From contig JAGYLH010000003.1 in NCBI GenBank assembly GCA_018400955.1, forward strand, positions 27,144 through 91,143: DNA of 64,000 nucleotides. Reading direction: 5' to 3'. Origin of the DNA: Bacteroidales bacterium (GTDB lineage: Bacteria > Bacteroidota > Bacteroidia > Bacteroidales > F082). Positions 29,045-40,255 of the stretch are shown here, in pieces; positions within the stretch are counted from its first letter, which is position 1, and each line of letters begins with the position of its first letter. A program made the translations under genes and the position numbers. The notes under the pieces are model-generated. The model did not search any database and was not told the DNA's origin. It worked only from the letters and a program-made list of their open reading frames with translations.

Positions 29045-30148
29045 TTACCAGCTTTTTATTTTATTGGTCAATCGGTTAAGGAATTTGAAGGCGCTTGGTT
29101 CGTCCTGTTGATTTTGTTCGCCAATAAGTAAAGCAATTGGTTTAAGCTCTTCATACTCTTCACAAATTACTTTCAACATGGCAGCAAAAGGCAAAAACAA
29201 AATCATGCCGGCAATTCCCCACACAGCTGCACCAATGATAATACTTAAAATGGCTGTTAGTGCATTTACCTTCAAGCTGCCACCTACAATCCTTGGGCTC
29301 AAAAAATTACTCTCAACAACTTGAACAGCCCAAAACATTATAAACACCGCTATTGCCACCCACATTGAATCGTATGTCATAAAAGCATAAAGAATAGGTA
29401 TTGCTGCGCCAACTGTGGTACCCACATAAGGAATAATGGCCAATATGGCGGCCATGAATCCGAAAAGGAATGGATTATCGAGTCCAATTATCAAAAGGCC
29501 AATACTGTTTATAAAACCTAAAATAATCATAATGAGTATCATACCCACTAGGTATCTCTTGCCTACCTGTTGCACAGATTTTATCATTTTGAAAGCACGC
29601 TCCCTTTTTTCTTTGGGATAAAAATGCATAAATGCATTAAGCAAGCCGTCCCTGTAGATCAGAATTAGAAAGGTAAATATTGCAGTAGCAAGCAATCCTG
29701 TTACAACAGAAGCCGTGCTGCTAAAGGTTTGCTGAACCAACGAACCTGCAGATTGGTTAAACCAGGTCTTGATCTGATTTAACAGCTCATCTTTTTCAAG
29801 GTCGGCAAAAAAGTTGAAGTTTTTATTGATGTACAATGTTACCTCAGCCAAAATATGGAGCACCTTATCCTTGATATCAGAAATGTCTTTTGAGAGTTCA
29901 ATAAGTTGGGTTGAAAAAAGGAATATACCCCCTGCGAGTACAATAATTACAGCAAGAATAGTCAGTAGTGCTGCAAAAATTCTGTTTGTGCCCCATCCTT
30001 CAATCTTTTTTGCCATGGGTAAAAGGATAAAGGATATGAGCAGTGCAAATCCGATTGGAATGAATATGGGCTTGGCCAAAATCATGATGGCAAAAAGCGA
30101 GATAACTGTCGCTATGGCGAAGAACATCTTCTGAAATGATAGATTCAT
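29045..30148 (-). CDS. AI-2E family transporter (PerM-like permease)
   Basis: The 367-residue protein is an integral membrane protein with about eight hydrophobic segments, for example FAIATVISLFAIMILAKPIF and LVGMILIMIILGFINSIGLLIIG. The C-terminal PYVGTTVGAAIPIL and ILSIIIGAAVWGIAGMILFLPFAAMLKVI are the signature of the AI-2E/UPF0118 family. Members export or exchange different solutes (AI-2, sodium/proton exchange), so the true substrate is not known. A promoter box TACCTTCG with one mismatch lies upstream. It ends a block of intact sequence; the next genes on this strand carry many frameshifts. Confidence 0.9.
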   Translation of the reverse strand: MNLSFQKMFFAIATVISLFAIMILAKPIFIPIGFALLISFILLPMAKKIEGWGTNRIFAALLTILAVIIVLAGGIFLFSTQLIELSKDISDIKDKVLHILAEVTLYINKNFNFFADLEKDELLNQIKTWFNQSAGSLVQQTFSSTASVVTGLLATAIFTFLILIYRDGLLNAFMHFYPKEKRERAFKMIKSVQQVGKRYLVGMILIMIILGFINSIGLLIIGLDNPFLFGFMAAILAIIPYVGTTVGAAIPILYAFMTYDSMWVAIAVFIMFWAVQVVESNFLSPRIVGGSLKVNALTAILSIIIGAAVWGIAGMILFLPFAAMLKVICEEYEELKPIALLIGEQNQQDEPSAFKFLNRLTNKIKSW

Positions 30149-30401
30149 GGTGCCGTTATTTTGATGATGATAATACGAAGGTACACTTAATTGACACCAC
30201 TTATCATTTAGGAAATGAAATTGTTACAGTCCTAACATTTATTAACATTTGAGTTGTTTATGGCTTTGAATCTGAAATGGCTGATGTGTGAAAGTCTGTT
30301 CTTGTTTATCGTTACGTGTATGAAACTATACTTGTTGATTAAGATTTTCAAACTCGTTTCCTCCCAACCCATACAACCCAAAAAAGATCATTCAAGTAGA
30401 A
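30149..30401. other. Intergenic region upstream of the AI-2E gene
   Basis: No gene or RNA structure is recognised. The near edge must hold the minus-strand promoter of the permease gene. Confidence 0.4.
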
Positions 30402-31232
30402 CTAACTGCCTGACTCATGGATTACAGGTTGAAACAACTGAATGCTAGAGAATGTCTGAAAGTCCATTTAACCAGCTTCCAGGTTTCCACAATATGTTTT
30501 TCTGGTTGCTCATTTTGTGATACAACCCACTCATGGCTTTGGCTATTAAATGAGGCGTTGTGCTGTGTTCTTTCCATACTTCTTTTATAATGATGCCATA
30601 ATCTCAGGTTTGTTCAGGGCTTGTGAATCTCCTTATATTGGCCGCCGCAGTGATGCTGATACCATTTCGATGCAAAACGGCATTATCGATTTTTTTCCGA
30701 AGACGGTATTGGAGGCGCTGTTTCGGGTGAACAGATTATATTCCAGCTGATTGGTAATAATGGGTGGGGCGTTAGCTGCATAACTTCAGCATCAGGTTTA
30801 CTGAAAATTGTCTTTAGCCGAAAAACTATGGATAATACCCTGATCCAGCAGCCTGTTGATTGCTTTCATGGTTTCGTAGCGGTAATTACGCGATTCGCAA
30901 CATAGTGCGTTGATATGGTATTTACAAAATCCATTTGGAGGCGTCAAGCCGTTTTCGGCTGAGCTTTCAAAACAGCATCAAACTGCAAGTTTTCGCCAGA
31001 AACCTGAGGTGATAAAAACAGCTCCTTTCGCACGACACTGCGGTGGCGTGCTTCCGTCCCATCAGCTTCATATGGCCATTGCCATACATTTCCCGGCGGT
31101 GTCGATATGCCTGATGCCATAGCGTACGTTATGTTTTTAGCAGTAGAGCTTATCCATTTTTTATGTCTTCTGAGTAGTCAGCCTGCATACGTCCGTCATT
31201 TCCGTACCGAGGCTAAATTTTGGAATTGAAAT
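30402..31232 (-). pseudogene. Aldo/keto reductase, heavily frameshifted
   Basis: Joined minus-strand frames read IPKFSLGTEMTDV, RHIDTA, RKELFLSPQVSGENLQ-like, YETMKAINRLLDQGII, ITNQLEYNLFTRN and KKYGKNTAQ. These correspond to the aldo/keto reductase order: N-terminal strand, GYRHIDTA with the catalytic region, the EELFITTKV strand, the NQVEYxLF strand and the KYGKTPAQVAL helix. The family reduces aldehydes and ketones with NADPH. Ten or more small indels break the frame. It starts about 18 bases after the aldolase gene, so they probably form one operon. Borders are approximate. Confidence 0.75.
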
Positions 31233-31249
31233 GGCGTCCTTTATATTAT

Positions 31250-31893
31250 TTATTGAATTTTAATCATATTTTCTTTTGCATTAAATCTTCGATTGCTGCT
31301 AAATTCGACTTTTTCAAGGATATTGCCCCCACCAACAGCTTCGGCGGCCAATCTGATACGGGCAATAATGATCAAGCGGCCTCCTTCAGCCTGCTCAAAG
31401 CTTCGAGCAAAGTTTTGCCAAGGCCATTACGCCATGATTGGCCATCAGGATTGCGTTTTACTGACGCCGCCCCGGCCATAGTATCGGCAAGCGTTTAACA
31501 CTTCCCATCAGCGCATAATCAGCTACAACCGGCTTACCTATAATGGCATATGCCTCGTCGACACCGATATTAATGTTCTGACATTGGCGCAAAAGCCGCC
31601 GGTGGCGGATGGTATAATGATGCAATGGAGATAGACTGGCAGCCGTTGTTTATTGGTCGTTTGGCGTAAAGGCTGTTTCCATGCTTGATTTCACCGGTTA
31701 AGTTTACGGCCTTGCTCATTAATCCCGGCCACCTTCTTCGGCTTTCATGGCCTTTGTTTGTCGCGACATGGTGTAACCAATATTACGTTTTCAGACAAGC
31801 GCATGCTGATATTTCCCGAAAGAAGTTGTCAACCACGCTTATAAAGCCGCCTCATAAAGTAGGCCACTTTTTCCAGGGTTTTGTGCTATCCAT
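31250..31893 (-). pseudogene. Class II aldolase (fuculose-phosphate aldolase-like), frameshifted
   Basis: Frames read LTTSSGNISMRLS (consensus G-SGNxSxR), DEAYAIIGKPVVADYALMGS, ILMANHGVMA with the zinc-binding NHG, LGKTLLEALSRLKEA, ARIRLAAEAVGGGNI and KENMIKIQ at the end. This is the class II aldolase/adducin family, zinc enzymes cleaving sugar phosphates such as fuculose-1-phosphate or 5-methylthioribulose-1-phosphate. Placement right after mtnA (start overlaps the mtnA stop by 8 bases) supports a role in methylthioribose-phosphate salvage. Many indels interrupt the frame, with conserved residues between them. Confidence 0.82.
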
Positions 31894-32901
31894 TGTTTAC
31901 ATGTTTTAGCAGGGCGATAATGGAATTGGTTCTTGGTGCCACCATGCCCTTTTCAGTTATAAACCATAAGATCGCGGTAGGAGTGATGTCAAATGCCGGA
32001 TTGTAAGCTGTTGCTCCCGGGGCGCATATCAGCAGCCTCAGTTTATTGCCATTGGCATCTACACCGTCCTGGTAGCAATTGTCGGGTGAACGTTCTTCGA
32101 TTACACTTTACCGCTGCGGCACTCGCCATCGAAAGCGGTAAGCTGCAGGCGCGGGCTGCCATTAAAATGGGATATCAAACTGTAGGCGAGAATGGCACGC
32201 CCAGGGTGCCACTTATTACTGTTACATCGCCATTGCGTGCAATACGATCACCTCAACGATCACCATATCAATTTTTCCCTGCATCATCAGTGAGGCGGCA
32301 GCATTATCGATTATAACATGAGCACACTCACAATTCCCATGCTGTAAGCCTTGCCCCTGTTTTCGGGACGCGTTTGTCCATATAAACGTTATCTTTACCT
32401 TCTTTTATGAGCTGTATAAACAGCCAAAGCTTGTCTCGGGTCAATTAAATGCCAACCAGCCTGTACTGCAGTGCGTATGATGTATTGTCTTTTTATTTAA
32501 TTGATTTATATTGGCTTATCGCGTAGTGGTCGCCGTATCTCCGGAAGTAAACCTTCTGGGCTTCAATTTTTGCATTTTCAGTGATAATTTTACTGCTTAA
32601 TCACTTTTCTACGGCGTAAAAGAGGTTGCGCGCGGTTGGCCTTGTGCCTTCGATATCGCTGCGGGCTTCTCTGCAAATGCTTTCCGTCGTCGCCGGGGTT
32701 TCCAGATAGGCCTGTTACGCAGAGCGATGGCGGTTGCGCCGACGGCGAAGCCGGCACCTGAATGGTCATATCGGCATGGGCCGCCGTGGTATCCCGGTTA
32801 GTTGCATTCCATGCACATAAATTGAAAGGTAATATGCTGCTGATCACTTCTTCGAATTTCTCCATCCAGACAGTTTGATATGATTTTTCGTTTACGATCA
32901 T
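31886..32901 (-). pseudogene. mtnA: S-methyl-5-thioribose-1-phosphate isomerase, frameshifted
   Basis: MtnA isomerises 5-methylthioribose-1-phosphate to the ribulose form in methionine salvage. Joined frames start MIVNEKSYQTVWME, then GAGFAVGATAIAL, CSTGWLAF, TNASRKQGQGL, DNAAASLMMQGKIDMVIVE, DRIARNGDVTVISGT, NPAFDITPTAI and FITEKGMVAP. These follow the MtnA/eIF2B-like order and include the active-site DRIxxNGD and FDxTP motifs. Length over the span (about 338 codons) fits the family. It lies between an M20 peptidase gene and the class II aldolase gene. Frameshifts are frequent, probably from sequencing. Confidence 0.85.
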
Positions 32902-32919
32902 GATTTATCGAAAAAGATA

Positions 32920-34116
32920 AAGCGAATAACAGAACAAGCAGAGAATTATTGCAGTTGTCATTGAGTTGCTCCAATGCAATCCATGCCATCAGTCCTGATC
33001 CGAGTTCAAGGCCGTTTTCATCAATATCGAAACCGGGTTGTGTAAGCCGGTTAGGTGCCCTTGCCTTCATTTCCGTACCGGCGCTCGCTAACGAAGCATC
33101 ACAGCACAGGCGCAAAATCTTCGGTGGTCATACGTTGCTCAGTTCAACTACATTTTCAGCGCCGGCGTAAGCCCCGCAGCATCGGTAGCAATTTGTGTGA
33201 GCGCAGCATGACTGATCAGAAAGATAGCCCGATCAATTCAACATTTGAGCGATAATCGCTTGCCGTTAGCAGCGGTAATGCGGATGATATGTTTTGGCTT
33301 CTTACTGCGCCACTTTAACATAAATCAAGGCGCCCTGAATACACCTCATCAGGAATGATATTGTGCAGTCCGTTGGCCTGAACACGACCAAACGAAAGCA
33401 CTGTTGATGGAAGGTGGTGCCAAACGGTCACGGCGATCATTGCGGTTTACAATTATTTGCGCAGCCACCGCAACCACATCATGGATTTGAATTAGGTATG
33501 GCAGCATGCCCGCCTTTACCTTTTACCTCCGAATATTGATTTCATCGCCAGTTGATAAATGCCCCCGATCTGAAACTCATTTTTCCACTTTCGAGTGTGG
33601 CACATGCTGCAAATAGCTCGTATCGGATCGAGAAGAAAACGATTCAATTATGCCCAGTGCCCGCCGCCACAGCTTGAACTTCTTCAGCAGGTTGAAAACA
33701 AGTTTATCAAACTCGAAAATGTTGTCAAACCGACTCGAATTTCTGCTTCGCAACACAGGAGACGGCTCATGGGCATCGTGACCACAGGCATGCATTACAC
33801 CCGGTTTTTATGAACAATATTCATTTGAGGTTGATTCCCTGAATGGGTAAGGCGCCGAAGTTCAGCGTAAAGCCAGCAGACTGCCTCAGCAAGTGACCGG
33901 GCCAAGATAGTGCGCTACAATGCCATTGTCCGGAATATTTGGTGGTATGTTCACTGCTGCTTTTGAGCTTAGCTGATACCGGCATCGGCTGTTGCCTTTT
34001 CCTGAAAGCTGGTTCTCAGGATTAGATGCAAATGCTGCCTGATGCTTACTGCTCGGTAATATGGTAAATGTTCTTTTGAACTGATTATTATGATGTGTTT
34101 TTGGTTTGTTTTTCAC
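32920..34116 (-). pseudogene. M20 family amidohydrolase (N-acyl amino acid), frameshifted
   Basis: Minus-strand frames give NPENQLSGKGN, MHACGHDAHE (the metal-binding site), QPAEEVQ, GKGGHAA, STVLSFGRVQANG, NIIPDEV and MTTEDFA, and the end FDIDENGLELGSGLMAWIALEQL. This order is that of the M20D/hippurate hydrolase amidohydrolases, which remove acyl groups from amino acids. The enzyme is di-zinc dependent and cytoplasmic. It is first in the mtnA-aldolase-reductase cluster, so a role in amino-acid recycling is possible. A dozen or more small indels are needed to read through. Confidence 0.85.
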
Positions 34117-34370
34117 AAAATATAAATGAAAACAGTATAATACCCGTAATGTAGCCTTTCTTTTAATGATTCCCCAAAAACACTGTTCTATTAACGCCCT
34201 CCTGTTGATTTAGAACTTTGCCCGATTCTATTTCCCATACTTTTTACATTACTTTTGCCGTTGATTAATTTTACCAAATATTTTGCTGCAGATTTGTAAC
34301 CAGCTGACATATAGTTATCATATTACATTATTTTTAAGCATTGGGCCAGTTTCAGTCATGTCTACATCGA
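34117..34370. other. Divergent intergenic region between the M20 gene and mltD
   Basis: An AT-rich gap with no recognised gene. Promoters of both flanking genes should lie here, but no exact TAnnTTTG box could be placed, possibly because of sequence errors. Confidence 0.35.
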
Positions 34371-34379
34371 CGAAATTCT

Positions 34380-36020
34380 GCGGGTGATAGTTTGTATATG
34401 AAACTTAAAGTAGAAGCGGATTCACTTCTTTCAACTAGGAGAAGTGCTAGCTTGATATGATCAGCACTGGCTTTATCGATGATTCACTCAGGTGCGCATG
34501 CTTGAGAGTTCGACCTCGCATTCATTATTTTGATCAGAAGGTACTTATTGTTGATTCACTTTTAAAGCAAAGAATGCCCTGAACTGAACCTTGACTACGT
34601 CTGATTTATAATGAACAGTTTGAGAACACCGATTGCTCGTCTGTTGCGGGAAACGCCCATTGAATTGGTTTTATAACAGCCAAAGAAGTTTATTGTTGAG
34701 CTTACATGTGCAGAGCGCGGACCTACACAATTAATAGTCTTATGCACGATAGATATTTTCCCCAGGTTGAGGAAGTGTCGAATGTTACGATATCTTCTTC
34801 TGGGAAATGAAAGATCTATTGTAATTGAATCAGCCTTAACCCAAACAGCGGTTCAAAGATAGCGCTCGTGATCGGTGGCAGTTTATGTATGACCAAGGCA
34901 ATTTGCGTGTGACTCTGCTGGTTGACGACAGGCACGACCTCATAAAGCTACTAGGCAGCCGCAGAGATATGCGCGATCTGTACAATATTTATGAAGACTG
35001 GTTTCGTGTTGGCTGCCTACAATGCCGGGGCAGGCAACGTAAACCGCGCCATCAGGCGTGGTAGTAAATTTAGACTGCTGTGGTGCCGTGTGGCCTTTTC
35101 TGCTGGTGCGCGAAACATTGTTACGTACCAGCCTTTACTAGCTGCTGCAACTGGCGCAGATGAGCCATGCCGCTGCCGAGTACAATATTTACCCACCTGC
35201 ACTCAGCGAAGGTGATGATGCATGGCACCGGATACGAGTGTACGCGAAGTGCTTTCACTTGATCAATTGTACAGAAATGCCAACCTTCATGGCCGACCTG
35301 AAGTTTTTAATCCACAATATAAAACGAAATTATCCCGCTTCATAGTCCTCATATTCATTTATAGAATCCGTAGCGCCGATTTTAATCTTTTCTGAATAAT
35401 GAACAAGAACTATATGCCTATAAAACGAAAAAGGGTATCGAAAAAGAAAAGCTCCTGTCGCAAATAAAAGATGTAAGCGATCAGAGTGTGCAGACAGGTG
35501 CGCAGTGGTTAAAACCCGCATTGATTGCTAAAAGATACAGGTGAGCGCAAGTTAGCTTAAAGAGGAATATCCTGGTGGCTCAATACAATATACCAGGCAA
35601 AGATTAATGGTTTAAGAAGCCTGGGAACACTGTCACCCAAATATATTTCACTCTAATTTAGTGTCATCAATAGCTTTATCAATTTACCACACAGTTAAAA
35701 TGATATGAAATGATTAAAGCAAATTGCCCAACGTTACAAATCTCGGTAACTGACTTTAAAAATGAATGGAAATAACATTGGCACTTAATAATTCAAATAG
35801 GGCCAGAAGCGAGGGTTTATCCTCCTGAAGAGGCTTCTGCCCAAAAGCCAAAGTCGATGGTCAATTTATGATCCATACTGTTAAATCGGGCGACACACTT
35901 TGGGATATTGCCCGCGCCTATGATGGTGTAACTGTGGAGCAAATCAAAAAGCTCAATAGTTTGGGTAATACTTCTCGCATAAAGCCCGGGCAAAAATTGC
36001 GTATAGCCCGCGTTGGTTGA
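34380..36020 (+). pseudogene. mltD: MltD-like lytic transglycosylase with LysM, heavily frameshifted
   Basis: Lytic transglycosylases cleave peptidoglycan between N-acetylmuramic acid and N-acetylglucosamine. Fragments in several frames include RYLLLGNERSIVIESAL (the catalytic Glu of ESALNP), WQFMYDQGNLRV, LYNIYEDWF, VLAAYNAGAGNVNRAIRRG, MSHAAAEYNIYPPAL and, near the end, the LysM peptidoglycan-binding domain HTVKSGDTLWDIARAYDGVT with NSLGNTSRIKPGQKLRI at 35866-36019. This is the SLT-LysM order of MltD. The central part also appears to lack some sequence. The frame is broken at least a dozen times. The IS element begins 238 bases after its stop. Confidence 0.8.
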
Positions 36021-36257
36021 TGGTGCCTTCTGTTTAAGCAAGGGCCTGTAATAGATTTTTTACACAGAAAAAGTTGTTTAGACGGAATTTTTGCAAGGCA
36101 ATATCTTAATTTATAGTGCCGGGCTATTACTCTTTCTGTGTCAGCCCAAGCAATAATCATTTTTGATAATTCATGATCAGAAAGAACACCTGTTTTTCTT
36201 TATGCTATGCAGATATGGAATTGATTTTCTTCGCAACTCTTTTTGTTTTAGCTATGT
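36021..36257. other. Gap between mltD and the IS element
   Basis: AT-rich sequence with no recognisable gene. The IS element is inserted at its end without disrupting any gene that I can recognise. Confidence 0.4.
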
Positions 36258-37719
<1,462 letters not shown>

Positions 37720-37723
37720 ATGT

Positions 37724-38026
37724 AATAGAGCTGCATAATTTCATATGTGCAGACCACGAAGTAACGTCAAGCAATATTTAAGCTATCGTAAATCAAAATC
37801 AACTTTATACAAAAAAATAATTTGATCCATTTCATTAAGGAAAAGTTTTTATTTAACTTTGATTCTTGAAAATTGAAAGAATAGGATAGAGATGAGATGC
37901 CTGAATAATTAAAAAATACAAAATATGGCATATATTCACTTTTTAGGAAACAAAATAAGATAAACGCTTTGGGCAAGGCTTGCAACCTTACATGAAAAAA
38001 TGTGAAACAAATAAAAATGTAGAATC
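37724..38026. other. AT-rich region between the IS element and the GH16 gene
   Basis: No gene recognised. This region belongs to the same AT-rich block as the next three genes and must contain their promoter. Confidence 0.4.
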
Positions 38027-39106
38027 ATGAAAAAATCAATTTTATTAATTCCTCTGTTCCTTTGTTTTTGGACATTTGGACAGATACCTCCCATCGACCC
38101 GCACTGGGAACTTGTTTGGGAAGATAACTTTAATTCATTTGATGCAAATAGATGGCTGAAAGTTGATTGGGCGAAACATGGAGATGATGAACCCCAATTA
38201 TATTTGGATGATAACATTACGGTTTTAAATGGTAACTTGGTAATAGAAGTGAGAAATAATCCTACCTATTGCCCTCCAAATCCTGACTTTATAGGAGGAG
38301 CTTGCTCGCCATGTGATAACCAGTGGTACTATTACACTTCAGGTTGGGTAGAAACTAAAGAGGCATACAATACACAATACGGGTATATCGAATCTCGGGT
38401 AAAAATACCTCATGGCCATGGTTTTTGGCCGGCATTCTGGACATTTGTAGGCTCAGGGGTACCTAATAGTTCAAATGCAGCGGAAATTGATATTTTTGAA
38501 ATGTTGGGAAGTGATGCAAAGGCTCCTTATTATGCTGGCACAAATATACACTTGGATTACTGTGATTTTTGTCCCCCAGAACATTGTAAATGTGAACAAC
38601 TATACTCACAATGGTGTCCGTGGGAAGATCCCAATATACTTTGCTATGGACAGGATGTAATTCCATATAATTTTAATTATACATCTTGGCATACTTATGC
38701 AATTGAATGGTCACCTAGTAAAATAATATGGTATATTGATGGTTTTCCTGTGCGAATTTTTCCTAATCCAGGAGTTGTTGACCCTGTTAGGATTATTCTG
38801 AATCTTGCTATTGGGGCTCCGCCTGATCAAACAACACCTTTTCCCTCTGAAATGTTGGTAAATTACGTTCGTGTTTATGAATTGGCTAATGATTGTAATA
38901 CTAATATGAACGTATGTAATTACAATTTTTCAACACATGACAATAGGGTTAAGAAAAACATCACTATCGGTAACGGAACCTGTACAAATACTATCGGTTC
39001 GGGGCAAAACATCTATCTTAGGGCATCGGAAGGAGTTTTGATTAATGGAGATTTTACGATGTCTTTAGGTTCAGAACTTTATATTGATGTAAACACTTGT
39101 TACTAA
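38027..39106 (+). CDS. Glycoside hydrolase family 16 (beta-glucanase-like), secreted
   Basis: GH16 enzymes cut beta-1,3/1,4-glucans, agarose, carrageenan or similar polymers with retention. After the signal peptide (LLIPLFLCFWTFGQ), the 359-residue protein shows the jelly-roll pattern WELVWEDNFNSFDANRW and the catalytic motif AAEIDIFEMLG, with E153 nucleophile, D155 and E158 acid/base. The end (YVRVYEL) closes the domain near residue 290. The remaining 65 residues (NGTCTNTIGSGQNIYLRASE, INGDFTMSLGSELYIDVNTC) look like the small C-terminal module of many Bacteroidota exoproteins. Many cysteines occur in an insertion (residues 180-210). Substrate unknown. The region is visibly AT-richer than its surroundings. 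Confidence 0.88.
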   Translation: MKKSILLIPLFLCFWTFGQIPPIDPHWELVWEDNFNSFDANRWLKVDWAKHGDDEPQLYLDDNITVLNGNLVIEVRNNPTYCPPNPDFIGGACSPCDNQWYYYTSGWVETKEAYNTQYGYIESRVKIPHGHGFWPAFWTFVGSGVPNSSNAAEIDIFEMLGSDAKAPYYAGTNIHLDYCDFCPPEHCKCEQLYSQWCPWEDPNILCYGQDVIPYNFNYTSWHTYAIEWSPSKIIWYIDGFPVRIFPNPGVVDPVRIILNLAIGAPPDQTTPFPSEMLVNYVRVYELANDCNTNMNVCNYNFSTHDNRVKKNITIGNGTCTNTIGSGQNIYLRASEGVLINGDFTMSLGSELYIDVNTCY

Positions 39107-39121
39107 TAAAATCTATTGCAT

Positions 39122-39556
39122 ATGAAAAATATGGTAATTTGTATCGTTTGCATTTGTGTCTTTTTTGGATGCAAGAAAGAAGAAAGAATATGTGAAAATC
39201 CGCCGGAAGGAATCTATGAAGGATGGTTTACTAACACCCTATCTGATTATACTCACCGCAACTTATTTCTCTACTTAAGTATTATAGATGATAAAGCATT
39301 TAAAATTAGCCCTATACCAAACTCTACTTCAAATTATACTTTAATTAGGGAAAATTGTAAACTAAAAGGAAAAATGGGTGCAAGGATAGGTGCCCAAGGA
39401 GAAGTGTTAGATATAGATGGGGAAATAATGCGTGAAGATAGAGTTTACATAATTGAAGGGAATTACACCTATCAATCATATATTGGAGGTCTCGGAAATC
39501 CTAATGGTCATTGGGTAGAAGTCTCCGGCTCATTTATAATCGAACAAAAAAACTAA
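39122..39556 (+). CDS. Hypothetical lipoprotein
   Basis: The start MKNMVICIVCICVFFGCKKEE is a lipoprotein signal with the lipobox FFGC; I use this ATG rather than the upstream MHM of the ORF track. The rest, about 125 residues, contains GIYEGWFTNTLSDYTHRNLFL and GNPNGHWVEVSGSFII, suggesting a small lipocalin-like beta-barrel, but no family is recognised. It starts 16 bases after the GH16 stop and is followed after 6 bases by the S74 gene, so the three are probably one operon. AT-rich like them. Confidence 0.65.
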   Translation: MKNMVICIVCICVFFGCKKEERICENPPEGIYEGWFTNTLSDYTHRNLFLYLSIIDDKAFKISPIPNSTSNYTLIRENCKLKGKMGARIGAQGEVLDIDGEIMREDRVYIIEGNYTYQSYIGGLGNPNGHWVEVSGSFIIEQKN

Positions 39557-39562
39557 AAAATC

Positions 39563-40255
39563 ATGAAAACTAGATTAATTTTAATTTCTGCCTTTATTGC
39601 AGTTTTTACAGTATCATCTTTTGCACAATTAAAAGTTGATCCGTATGGAAGGATCGGCATAGGTACAAACTGGCCAAACCCTGGATACAAGTGTCATATT
39701 AAGGGAGATTTGTTATTAACTACACATCCTGATTATCCTTTTATTGAATTGCAATTTAAAGTTGGGCCATTACTTAACGCTCAGATCGGGACAAATACTG
39801 ACGAAGTGACATTTTATAGTAATTGGGTTAATTATCATAAACTATTTGCTGAAGAGTATTATCGGCTATCAGATGAGAAATATAAATTAAACAGAACTTT
39901 AATATCGAATCCAGTTGAACGACTACAAGCTTTAAAAGCCTATAAATATGATATGATTGACACATATTTTGATAATGAAACAGGCGACTCACTGAGTAAA
40001 TTAATCCCAAAATTTGGCTTTATTGCACAAGAAATTGAGGAGGTTCTTCCAGATATAAAAATTACTAAGGATATAGGGAATAACAAATTAATGGATTATG
40101 ATCAAATTATTCCACTTTTAGTAGCTGGTATGCAAGAACAACAGAGACAAATAGGAGCTTTAGAAGTGATAATTTCTGAGCTGACAATTAAGGAGAAATC
40201 TTTGTGGAATAAAGAAATAATCAAGGATTCAATAAGTTCATCAAAAATTGTTTAA
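39563..40255 (+). CDS. Secreted protein with S74 intramolecular chaperone domain
   Basis: The 230-residue product has a signal peptide (LILISAFIAVFTVSSFA) and then a short beta-rich region. The C-terminal half (SDEKYKLNRTLISNPVERLQ, YKYDM, FGFIAQEIEEVLPDI, MDYDQIIPLLVAGMQEQQ) is the Peptidase_S74/intramolecular chaperone domain first known from phage tail spikes, which auto-cleaves after trimer folding. In the classical motif, SD followed by KxNI is important; here it reads SDEKYKLN. A role in surface fibre folding is plausible. It is third in the GH16-lipoprotein-S74 group. Confidence 0.8.
   Translation: MKTRLILISAFIAVFTVSSFAQLKVDPYGRIGIGTNWPNPGYKCHIKGDLLLTTHPDYPFIELQFKVGPLLNAQIGTNTDEVTFYSNWVNYHKLFAEEYYRLSDEKYKLNRTLISNPVERLQALKAYKYDMIDTYFDNETGDSLSKLIPKFGFIAQEIEEVLPDIKITKDIGNNKLMDYDQIIPLLVAGMQEQQRQIGALEVIISELTIKEKSLWNKEIIKDSISSSKIV

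Noticed and set aside
31993-32316. Plus-strand ORF of 107 residues and other plus-strand ORFs in 30.5-34 kb
   Set aside because: They are shadows of the minus-strand mtnA, aldolase, reductase and M20 frames, which show ordered family motifs.
39563-40255. Prophage tail-fibre gene (S74 domain)
   Set aside because: The protein has a signal peptide and bacterial envelope neighbours and lacks any phage gene around it.
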